Origin: Caulobacter sp. BP25
GTDB lineage: Bacteria > Pseudomonadota > Alphaproteobacteria > Caulobacterales > Caulobacteraceae
Direction of reading: 5' to 3'
Assembly (NCBI RefSeq): GCF_002737755.1
Contig: NZ_PEGH01000009.1
Location: 173,655-237,654 of the forward strand
DNA: 64,000 nucleotides
Positions 24,365-31,483 of this stretch are shown piece after piece; the stretch's first letter is position 1, and each line of letters starts with the position of its first letter. The position numbers and the translations under genes are program-made. The notes under the pieces are model-generated. The model worked only from the letters and a program-made list of their open reading frames with translations, had not been told where the DNA came from and searched no databases.

Positions 24365-25987
24365 ATGACCGTGAACGCCGCCCTCCTGGCGACGCGCTAT
24401 GCGCGCCGCCCGCTGCTGCTCGAGCCCGCCGCCGCTTTGCGCCTGGCCGAGCAGATCCGAACCCTCGATGGCCGCGCCTTTGCGCGCCCTGGTCGCCTGC
24501 AGGCATTTCTGCGCCGCGTCGGCCTGGCTGGCAGTCTCGATCGCGACGCTGCGAGCGCCGCTCGCATCCAGGCGATGGAGGATGATGACTACGCCCCGCC
24601 GCCGCCCATGGACGAGCGCTTGGCCTATACGCCGTTGTGGGCGGGGGATCCCGAGGACCTTGGTTATTGCTGGGCTCTGAAGGACGGGATCGCGCTGATG
24701 CAGTGCGACACGCCGCTGGTCGAGCGCGGCGAGGAGTTCTGCGGCGTCGTCTACCACGGCTATGACACGCTGAAGGCGGCGATCGCCGAGGCGTCCGCTG
24801 ATCAGCGGGTGCGCGGGATCTTCATTCGCATGAACTCGCCAGGCGGGGTCGTCGCCGGCGGCCTGGCCTCCCTCGCCAAGTTCATGCGCGAGGTTCGCGC
24901 CACGGGAAATGCGACCGGTAAGCCGATCCATGTGCACGCCGACATGGCCTGCAGCGCCGCCTATTGGATCTCGGCCCAAGCTGACCGCATCACGGCGCCC
25001 AAGGTCGGCCTGGTCGGCTCGATCGGCGCGGTCCTGATCCACGAAAGCTACGAAGAAGCCCTGAAGGAATACGGCCTCGAGGTCACCGCGATCCAATTTG
25101 GCTCGCAGAAGACCGCCGGTAACTGGTGGTCGAAGCTGTCGCCGGAGGCCCGCGCCGACCTGCAGGCTGAAATCGACCAGGTGGGCCGCGATTTCGTCGC
25201 TGACGTGAGCCAGGGCCGGCCGGCCCTTACCCAAGAGGCCCTGATCGCCACCCAGGCCCGCGTTTTCCTTGGCGATCACGACGAGGCCGCCCGATCGGGC
25301 CTGCAACTCGCGTTCGTCGACGCCATCCGCAGCGAGGAAGAGGCCTTCGAGGACCTCTACGCGGAGGTGTCGCCCCCCGAACCGGCGCTTGTCGCCGCGA
25401 CCGCCGTCTCGGGCTCCGCCCGGGACGCCTCAACCTCCCGAAAGGAGACGCCCATGGCCGTTTCGGCCCCTAACCAAGCGGCCCAAGCGGCCCAAGCGCG
25501 CAAGGCGGCGAAGCTGAAAGAGCTAAACGCCCAACAGGCGCGGATTTCGGCGCAAATCGCCGCCCTCAAGGCTGAAGCCGCGCCGGCGGAAGAGACGTCC
25601 GATGAAACGCCGCCGGAAGAGGCTCCGGACGAGGACGAAACGGATCCCGAAGGCGACGGAACGCCCGACGAGGACGTCGATCCGGAGCTGCCCGAGGTCG
25701 AGGACGAACAGCAGGGTGCGGACGCCGCCGCGATCGCCAAGAGCGCCGAGGCCAAGGCTAACCCCGCCGGCGCGATCGCCGCCATCGAGGCCGGTCTCAC
25801 CCTGCAGCAGTTCAAGGCCCTCTCGGGCTCGGGCGCCATGGCGTCGGCCGCCAAGCGCTCGCCCCTGGCCGAAGCCATGGCCGGCGCTCGCCGCCTGGGT
25901 CCGGACGCCAAGGCCGGCGGCGCTCAATCGCCGCTGGTCGAGTCCGCCAAGCGGATGCGCGCCGACGCCACCTCCAAGACCGGCTGA
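24365..25987 (+). CDS. S49-family capsid maturation protease with scaffold domain
   Basis: 540 residues. The SppA/ClpP-like domain holds MNSPGGVVAGG and the nucleophile Ser in DMACSAAYWIS (about residue 196); the likely catalytic Lys is in FGSQKTAG. After about residue 360 the sequence changes to an acidic, Ala/Glu-rich helical scaffold domain. It processes the prohead and itself, like lambda C. Contains one 17-bp palindrome (24550-24566). An internal start inside it makes a separate scaffold. Confidence 0.93.
   Translation: MTVNAALLATRYARRPLLLEPAAALRLAEQIRTLDGRAFARPGRLQAFLRRVGLAGSLDRDAASAARIQAMEDDDYAPPPPMDERLAYTPLWAGDPEDLGYCWALKDGIALMQCDTPLVERGEEFCGVVYHGYDTLKAAIAEASADQRVRGIFIRMNSPGGVVAGGLASLAKFMREVRATGNATGKPIHVHADMACSAAYWISAQADRITAPKVGLVGSIGAVLIHESYEEALKEYGLEVTAIQFGSQKTAGNWWSKLSPEARADLQAEIDQVGRDFVADVSQGRPALTQEALIATQARVFLGDHDEAARSGLQLAFVDAIRSEEEAFEDLYAEVSPPEPALVAATAVSGSARDASTSRKETPMAVSAPNQAAQAAQARKAAKLKELNAQQARISAQIAALKAEAAPAEETSDETPPEEAPDEDETDPEGDGTPDEDVDPELPEVEDEQQGADAAAIAKSAEAKANPAGAIAAIEAGLTLQQFKALSGSGAMASAAKRSPLAEAMAGARRLGPDAKAGGAQSPLVESAKRMRADATSKTG
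24550..24566. repeat. 17-bp palindrome, perfect copy
   Basis: TGCGAGCGCCGCTCGCA in the 5' part of the S49 protease gene, read through in frame. Confidence 0.75.
25454..25987 (+). CDS. Internal in-frame scaffold protein (Nu3-like)
   Basis: ATG 25454 lies in the frame of the protease gene and is preceded by a strong AAAGGAG at ideal distance, right at the junction of protease and scaffold domains. It would yield a 177-residue acidic helical protein. Lambda makes Nu3 from the C gene in the same way, so this is likely real translation and not chance. Confidence 0.75.
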   Translation: MAVSAPNQAAQAAQARKAAKLKELNAQQARISAQIAALKAEAAPAEETSDETPPEEAPDEDETDPEGDGTPDEDVDPELPEVEDEQQGADAAAIAKSAEAKANPAGAIAAIEAGLTLQQFKALSGSGAMASAAKRSPLAEAMAGARRLGPDAKAGGAQSPLVESAKRMRADATSKTG

Positions 25988-26057
25988 TCCGCCAGCGCCT
26001 GGCCGGCGGGCGGTTTCGCGCCGGCGCTCCCCTTAATCTTCTGAAGGACCCAGTCCC

Positions 26058-26759
26058 ATGGACGTTGTGAAGTTCACCAAGCCCCGCACCGAGGGCGACC
26101 TGATCGCGATGGAGCTCGAACCGAACTACTGCCGCGATGAAGTGACCTATCTCGCCGGCTCGGGTTCGATCCGCGCCATCGCCCAATTCGCCGTGCTCGG
26201 CGCGATCCTGACCGGCACGCCCACGGTTTCCGCCGCTGCCGCGGTTTCGCCGAACGGCGGCACGCCCGGCAACGGCGCCGTCGGTTCGCTGACCGCCGAC
26301 GCCGGCGCGATGGAAGGCGTCTACCAAGTGCTGATCATCGAGCCCGCCGCCAATGGCGGCACGTTCGAGGTCCAGCGCCCCGACGGCACCGTCGACGGCG
26401 CCGGCGTTATCGGCACGGCCTACAACGGCATGATCAATTTCACCCTCGCCGACGGGGCGAATGACTTCGTCTCGGGCGATCGGATCGCGATCACCGTCGA
26501 CTACCCGCTGACCGGCGCGCGCAAGTTCGCCGCGATCGACTTCTCGGCTGCCAACGGGCTGCAGAACGCCGCCGGCATCGCGCCGAAGGCCTACAGCGTG
26601 CCGGACGGCTCCGACCTGACCGGCGTGGCGCTGCGCCGGGGTCCGATGCTTGTGCGCGCCGAGGAGCTGGCCTGGCCGGCCGGCGCCACCGCCGACCAGA
26701 AGGCCGGCGCCACCGCGCAGCTGGCCAGCCTGGGCATCGTCGTCCGCACCAGCGGCTAA
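26058..26759 (+). CDS. Capsid decoration protein-like
   Basis: 233 residues. Lies between protease and capsid genes, where lambda D sits. The N-terminal part (EPNYCRDEVTYLAGSGSIRA) and C-terminal VALRRGPMLVRAEELAWP are typical of head-decoration proteins of alphaproteobacterial siphophages. An extra beta-rich insert (about residues 60-160) makes it longer than lambda D. It stabilises the expanded capsid. Confidence 0.85.
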   Translation: MDVVKFTKPRTEGDLIAMELEPNYCRDEVTYLAGSGSIRAIAQFAVLGAILTGTPTVSAAAAVSPNGGTPGNGAVGSLTADAGAMEGVYQVLIIEPAANGGTFEVQRPDGTVDGAGVIGTAYNGMINFTLADGANDFVSGDRIAITVDYPLTGARKFAAIDFSAANGLQNAAGIAPKAYSVPDGSDLTGVALRRGPMLVRAEELAWPAGATADQKAGATAQLASLGIVVRTSG

Positions 26760-26810
26760 GCGCCCCCGCCTTCCTCGCCCGCCCTTTCAATCATCCAAGG
26801 ATCCGAGACA

Positions 26811-27899
26811 ATGCCCACCGCTGTGATCACGCCCGATACGGGCCCGATCTCCATGCCGTTCACCGACATCGAGCTGACCAACTCGATCAACCTCCTGCCG
26901 GCACCGTTCGGCCAGTTGGAAGCCGACGGCTACTTCCCCGCCGAACCTCTGGCGACCCAGTTCTTCGAAATCGACATCGACAACGGCGTGGTCAGCGCTC
27001 TGCCGGTGACCGACGGCGGCCCGGCCACCCTGGCCAAGCACGGCTCCGCCGAGGCGCGGATCTTCAAGGTTCCGCAGATCGAGCACCTGGACAACGTCCG
27101 CGCCAACGACATCCGCGGCTGGCAGTCGCTGGCCGGGCGGTCGCGCAACCCCGCGACCCTCGCCGACCTGGTCAACCGTCGCCTGCTGACGTTCAAGCGC
27201 AAGTTCAACCTGACGCTCGAGCTGATGCGGACCTCGGCCATCAAGGGCGTGGTCGTCGACGGCAAGGGCAACGAGGTGATCAACCTCTTCACCGCCTTCG
27301 ACGTGACGAAGAAGATCGTCTACTTCGACCTGGACAACGCCAGCGCCGACATCCAAGGCGCCTGCGATCGGGTCTGGCAGCTGATCACCCAGGACCTCAG
27401 CGACGAAACCATGACGGTCGTCATGGCGAAGGTGTCGCGCCAGTTCTTCAACAAGTTCATCCAGCACCCGAAGGTCGAGAAGTTTTGGCTGCAGGCCGAG
27501 CAGGCCCTGCAGCTGGCCAACGTCGCCCGCGGCACGGACGGGGGGTTCCGCCCCCGTCAGTTCACCTTCGGCAACATCGTGTTCCAGGAGTACTCGGCCA
27601 TCATCCCGATGTGGGGCGGCACGAACCAGCAGATCATCGCCACGGGCAAGGGCCATGCCTACCCGGGCGGAACGCAGGACTCGCACGTCACCTACATCGC
27701 GCCGCCCGAGGACCTCTCGGTCCTGGATGGCTCGGCCGCCGACGTGACCGACTGGATCCACATCACGACCGAGCGGATGAAGCACAACAAGGGCGTCGAG
27801 ATGCTGGGCCAGGCCAACTGCGTCCCGATCTGGCGTCGCGTGAAGCTGCTGGTCGAGCTGGACGCTGGCTCGGGCGTCTCGACCGACCCGATCGGCTAA
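26811..27899 (+). CDS. Major capsid protein, lambda E family
   Basis: 362 residues. MPFTDIELTNSINLLPAPFG at the N-terminus and the HGSAEARIFKVPQIEH segment are typical of GpE-type capsid proteins; size fits. The AAGGATCCGAGACA leader gives a good ribosome site. A hairpin follows the stop (27926-27954). Confidence 0.95.
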   Translation: MPTAVITPDTGPISMPFTDIELTNSINLLPAPFGQLEADGYFPAEPLATQFFEIDIDNGVVSALPVTDGGPATLAKHGSAEARIFKVPQIEHLDNVRANDIRGWQSLAGRSRNPATLADLVNRRLLTFKRKFNLTLELMRTSAIKGVVVDGKGNEVINLFTAFDVTKKIVYFDLDNASADIQGACDRVWQLITQDLSDETMTVVMAKVSRQFFNKFIQHPKVEKFWLQAEQALQLANVARGTDGGFRPRQFTFGNIVFQEYSAIIPMWGGTNQQIIATGKGHAYPGGTQDSHVTYIAPPEDLSVLDGSAADVTDWIHITTERMKHNKGVEMLGQANCVPIWRRVKLLVELDAGSGVSTDPIG

Positions 27900-27925
27900 G
27901 TCGCCGTCGGTCTGACAGTGAGCAT

Positions 27926-27957
27926 ACGGCGGCGGCCCCTGTGGTCGCCGCCGTTTC
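27926..27957 (+). terminator. Hairpin after the capsid gene
   Basis: ACGGCGGCG pairs with CGCCGCCGT (9 bp, 11-nt loop) and is followed by TTTCGTC. It is probably a partial terminator or 3' mRNA stabiliser that sets capsid expression above the connectors. Confidence 0.55.
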
Positions 27958-27981
27958 GTCGTTTCGGAACGGAGCGCGAGC

Positions 27982-28290
27982 ATGGCCTGGTCAGAGAACC
28001 TGGCGGCGATGAACGCCGCGATCTTTCCGCGGGTCGGAGACGGCCTGGCCGCCTGGACCGGCGTCACCGATCCCGTCTGGGTCATCGTGCGACGCCCCGA
28101 CGTGACCCTCGAGCGCGGCCTCGCCGAGGCCTTGGCGCAAGGCACCTTCATCGACGTCCAAGTGGCGGAAGTGCCGGACCCGCGAAAGGGCCACGTGGTC
28201 CAGCTGGGCGGCGTGAGTTTCAAGATCATCGCCGACCCTCAGAAGGGCGACGACGGATCCGTATGGTCCTGCGAGGCGGTCGAAATCTGA
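27982..28290 (+). CDS. Head-tail connector protein (102 aa)
   Basis: Small protein after the capsid gene with a beta-rich body (VIVRRPDVTLERGL, GGVSFKIIADPQKGDDGSV). Size and position fit lambda FII-type head completion proteins. The stop overlaps the next ATG. Confidence 0.7.
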   Translation: MAWSENLAAMNAAIFPRVGDGLAAWTGVTDPVWVIVRRPDVTLERGLAEALAQGTFIDVQVAEVPDPRKGHVVQLGGVSFKIIADPQKGDDGSVWSCEAVEI

Positions 28291-28967
28291 TGCGGGGCGT
28301 CCGCGCGGCCGTCGACGATTTCGACGCGGTCATGACCGATCTTGAGCGGGATATGGCCACCTCCGTCACCGACGCGATGGTGGAAGGCACCGAGCTGCTC
28401 AAGCGCGACCTTCGTGCCGACACCGCCGATCACCTCAGCGTGCGCCTGGCCAAGAGCTGGCGCTCGAGGATCTATCCCGAGGCGCGAAACAGCCTCGATC
28501 CCGCTGGCTGGGTCTGGAGCAAGGTTCCCAAGTTGGTCGACGCGTTCGATCGTGGCGTGACCATCCGCTCCGCGCACGGCTTCTGGCTGGCCATCCCGAC
28601 GCCGGCGGCCGGCGCGAAGGGCTACGCACGCGGTTCGGAGGGGCGAGCCTACGGGTCGCGCGCCAAGCTGGAGCGCGTCACGCCTGGCGGCTTCGAACGT
28701 CGCACCGGCATGAAGCTGCGCTTTGTCTTCAAGTCCAGCCGCGTAGCGCTGCTGGTGGTCGACGCGGCCCGATACGACAGCCGCGGCCGCGCGGCCCAGC
28801 TCAAGGCCCGCGGCCGACATAGCCGCCTCTATCGTGACGGCGGCCAGACCATCGTGGTCTTCATCCTCGTCCCCCAGGCCAAGCTGAAAAAGCGGCTCGA
28901 TATCGCCGGCGCCGCCGCCCGGGCCGAGGCCCGCATGCCGGCCCTTCTGACCAAGTACTGGAGATAG
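28290..28967 (+). CDS. DUF6441-like tail/connector protein
   Basis: 225 residues from the ATG overlapping the previous stop. A helical N-terminus with KRDLRAD and AKSWRSRIYPEARNSLDPAG matches the DUF6441 phage proteins found between capsid and tail tube. Probably a minor tail or tail-completion (lambda Z-like) component. Confidence 0.75.
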   Translation: MRGVRAAVDDFDAVMTDLERDMATSVTDAMVEGTELLKRDLRADTADHLSVRLAKSWRSRIYPEARNSLDPAGWVWSKVPKLVDAFDRGVTIRSAHGFWLAIPTPAAGAKGYARGSEGRAYGSRAKLERVTPGGFERRTGMKLRFVFKSSRVALLVVDAARYDSRGRAAQLKARGRHSRLYRDGGQTIVVFILVPQAKLKKRLDIAGAAARAEARMPALLTKYWR

Positions 28968-28968
28968 A

Positions 28969-29394
28969 ATGGCCCGGCGCGCTGAAGAGGTCCTGGTCGA
29001 GCTCGAGACAAGGTTCAAGGCGGCGTTGCCAAACGCCGAGGTCGCTCGCAATGAGCCGAAAGCCCAGCGGATCTCGCCTGGCGGCGACGTCACGCTGTTC
29101 GACGGCGACCCTGGCGAGCCTGAGGTTCTCCTGTCTCCGCTGTCCTACACCTATGAACATCGGATCCCCGTCGAGATCGCCGCCGGCGGTGACGATCCAG
29201 CCGGCCTCCTCGAAACGCTGTTGCGAGAGATCGGCCTGGTGATCGAGGCCGATCGCACCTTGGGCGGCCTCTGCAGCTGGCTGGACGCCGAGGCGCCATC
29301 GCCAGAACCCCTCGACGCGCCGGGCGCGGCCGTCGGCCGGCGCGCCGACCTGGTCGTGATCGCGACCTACACCACCCGTTCCCCGCTCGCCTGA
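28969..29394 (+). CDS. Tail terminator-like protein (141 aa)
   Basis: Compact protein with PLSYTYEHRIPVEIAAGG and a C-terminal VVIATYTTRSPLA strand. Location directly before the tail tube matches lambda U-type tail terminators, which stop tail polymerisation and join the head. Assigned by position and size more than by motif. Confidence 0.65.
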   Translation: MARRAEEVLVELETRFKAALPNAEVARNEPKAQRISPGGDVTLFDGDPGEPEVLLSPLSYTYEHRIPVEIAAGGDDPAGLLETLLREIGLVIEADRTLGGLCSWLDAEAPSPEPLDAPGAAVGRRADLVVIATYTTRSPLA

Positions 29395-29425
29395 CCCTCG
29401 CGGTCACTACCTGTTGGAGATCCCC

Positions 29426-30715
29426 ATGAGCTTGCAGATCCCCCGCGCGCGCGGGGCTAACGCCCGTTTCCTGTTCGCCCTCGAGTCCGCCTACGGCGTT
29501 CCGCCCGAGGCCGGCGCCTATCACCTGATCTCGCTGGTCTCCGAGGACCTCGGCGAAGATCAGCAGCGCATCGCCAGCGACCTGCTCGGCCGTGGGCGCC
29601 TTCCCCAGAAGCCGGCCGACGGCCCGATCGACAATCGCGGCTCGATCACCGCGCCGGTCGACGCGCGCCTGTTCGGCCTTTGGCTGACGCTGCTCCTGGG
29701 CCCGCCGACGACGACCCAGGGCGTCGCAGCGAGCGGGAAGATCACCTTCGCCGCCAATCCGTCGACCAACGACACCATCACCGTGGGTGGCCAAGCCTTC
29801 ACCTTCAAGTCGGCCAACCCGGGCGCCAACCAGATCCTGATCGGCGCGACCTTGGCCGAGACCCTGCGCAACGCGGTCTGGGCGCTGAACAAGAGCACCG
29901 TCGGCGCGGTGGCGGCCGCCGACTATGGCGTGAACGACGCCTTCACGGCCATCACCGTGACGCACGGCGCGGTCGGCACGGACGGTAACGCCTTCGCCCT
30001 GGCCGCCTCGGCCGCCACGCCGTCAGGCGCGACCCTGTCGGGCGGTTCGAGCGCCGGCCCCTACAACCACGTGTTCAAGGCCGGCGCGCAAACCCTGCCG
30101 TCGGCCTCGATCGAAGTGGGCGCCACCGACGTGGCGGACTACCGCGTCAACTACGGCGTTCTGATCGACACCATGACGATCGCGATGTCGCGTTCGGGCC
30201 TGCTGAACGCGACGCTGGGCTACATCGCCCAAGGCGAGAAACCCAAGACCGGCGCCTCGATCGACGCCGACCCAGAAGTGCTCGAGGTTGATCGCTTCTC
30301 GCAGTTCTCCGGTTCGGTCGAGCTCTGGGGCGTCCCCATGGGCAGCGTCGTCTCGGCCCAGGTGTCGATCAATAACGGTCTCGATGTGGATGAAGGTATT
30401 CGTCGCGACGGCCGGATCGGCGGCGCGGATCCCGGCGCCATGGTGATCAACCCGCAGCTCGTCACGCGTTTCGGCGACCAGGCCGTCATGGACCTGTCGA
30501 CGTCCGGCGAGTCGGTGGCGATGAGCTACGGCTGGAGCTTGGGCGCGAACAAGCGCCTGACCTTCAAGCACCGCGCTGTCGTCCTTCCGCGTCCGAAAGC
30601 CCCGATTACCGCGCCGGGCTTCATCCAGGCGACCTTCGATACCATCGGCCACCAGGACGCCAGTGGCCAAGCCCTGGACGTCGTCCTTGTCAACGATGTC
30701 GCCAGCTACGCCTAA
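29426..30715 (+). CDS. Tail tube protein with inserted Ig-like domain
   Basis: 429 residues from ATG 29426 with GGAG ahead; a TTG 12 bp upstream is less likely. The N-terminal tube fold (ARGANARFLFALESAYGVPP) is interrupted at about residues 110-205 by a domain with NDTITVGGQAFTFKSANPGA and a GNAFALAAS strand, a frequent insertion in siphophage tube proteins that projects from the tail surface. The rest resumes the tube. Confidence 0.88.
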   Translation: MSLQIPRARGANARFLFALESAYGVPPEAGAYHLISLVSEDLGEDQQRIASDLLGRGRLPQKPADGPIDNRGSITAPVDARLFGLWLTLLLGPPTTTQGVAASGKITFAANPSTNDTITVGGQAFTFKSANPGANQILIGATLAETLRNAVWALNKSTVGAVAAADYGVNDAFTAITVTHGAVGTDGNAFALAASAATPSGATLSGGSSAGPYNHVFKAGAQTLPSASIEVGATDVADYRVNYGVLIDTMTIAMSRSGLLNATLGYIAQGEKPKTGASIDADPEVLEVDRFSQFSGSVELWGVPMGSVVSAQVSINNGLDVDEGIRRDGRIGGADPGAMVINPQLVTRFGDQAVMDLSTSGESVAMSYGWSLGANKRLTFKHRAVVLPRPKAPITAPGFIQATFDTIGHQDASGQALDVVLVNDVASYA

Positions 30716-30740
30716 CCCTTCCGCCCTCCCTTCCGCCCCC

Positions 30741-30765
30741 GGGGTGCGAGCGCCGCTCGCACCCC
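30741..30765 (+). terminator. Hairpin after the tail tube gene, containing the palindrome
   Basis: GGGGTGCGAGC-GCC-GCTCGCACCCC is a perfect 11-bp stem with a 3-nt loop, 26 bp after the tube stop. There is no T tract, so it may stabilise mRNA or attenuate transcription. It includes one copy of the 17-bp palindrome (30745-30761). Confidence 0.5.
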
Positions 30766-30782
30766 GTTCGCATGAGCGCCGC

Positions 30783-31190
30783 ATGAAAATCCGCAAACCC
30801 GGGGCCGAGGCCCCCATCACCATCGACCTTCCCGAGGGGGCCAGCATCACCCTGCGGCCCTGGCGCAGCGCCGCCCTGGCGGCGGGTCAGGCGGCCTTCA
30901 ACGTCGCCTTGCAGGCCGGCCTGTCGCGCGCCGACGCGACGGTCGCGTTCAGCGCCGGCGCGGTGGCCTGGGCGGCCATTGACTGGTCGGGCATGGAGGA
31001 CTTCGACACCGGCGAGCCGCTGCCGATCTCGCCGGAGATGGTCGAGCAGCTGGTGATCCAGGATGCGGGCGCCTTCTCCGAGCTCGACGAGAAGTACGTC
31101 CTGCCCGGCCTGAGGCGAGAACAGGAAAAAAACGGATCCGCGCCCTCGCCCGTTGGCGGTACGCCGGCGGGGGCGACGACGGACGCCTAA
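30783..31190 (+). CDS. Tail assembly chaperone, G-like
   Basis: 135 residues. Contains ITLRPWRSAALAAGQAAFN and VAWAAIDWSGMEDFDTGEPL, typical of siphophage tail chaperones located between tube and tape measure. Near its end the codons GAA AAA AAC form a slippery heptamer that allows a -1 shift into the T-like frame. It coats the tape measure during tail assembly. Confidence 0.88.
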   Translation: MKIRKPGAEAPITIDLPEGASITLRPWRSAALAAGQAAFNVALQAGLSRADATVAFSAGAVAWAAIDWSGMEDFDTGEPLPISPEMVEQLVIQDAGAFSELDEKYVLPGLRREQEKNGSAPSPVGGTPAGATTDA

Positions 31191-31483
31191 GCGCCCCGTG
31201 GGGCGGTCGCGACGTCTGCGCGCACTGCCCAACCGTCTGTCCCGAATGCCCGAACAAGGTCCACGCCTGCGAAACCCCCGAGGGGCAAGAGGCGTGGGAG
31301 CACTTCATCCGCTGCGAGCGCCAGATGCGGGTCGGCTTTGGGGGCGCCTACGCCCTCGACCTGGCCGCCGTGCTCGCCACCGCCCAAGCCCTGGATCTGG
31401 ATCTGTCGCTGGTCGCCGAGCTTGCCGGCGACCTCGAGCCGCTGATCGTCTACGCATGGAGGCCGCCCGATGACGGTTCGTAA
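30783..31483 (+). CDS. Tail assembly chaperone G-T fusion by -1 frameshift
   Basis: Ribosomes that slip at 31127-31133 continue from the shifted frame (next codon 31133) without a stop to TAA 31481-31483, giving about 233 residues. The T part begins Arg-Ile-Arg, has a Cys cluster (DVCAHCPTVCPECPNKVHAC) and a helical end (LDLAAVLATAQALDLDLSL) ending PPDDGS. Cys-rich T parts are common in these phages. Its stop overlaps the tape measure start at 31470. Confidence 0.8.
31127..31175 (+). promoter_or_regulatory. Programmed -1 frameshift signal
   Basis: The heptamer A AAA AAC (31127-31133) is in the chaperone frame. A 7-nt spacer follows, then CGCCCTCGCC (31141-31150) pairs with GGCGGGGGCG (31166-31175), a 10-bp stem with one G-U pair. 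An alternative 10-bp stem is 31149-31158 with 31162-31171. This is the textbook layout of a -1 shift site. Confidence 0.85.

Noticed and set aside
26787..28229. 480-residue leftward frame opposite the capsid gene
   Set aside because: Antisense shadow of capsid and connector genes with Asp/Val/Leu bias typical of reversed GC-rich coding.
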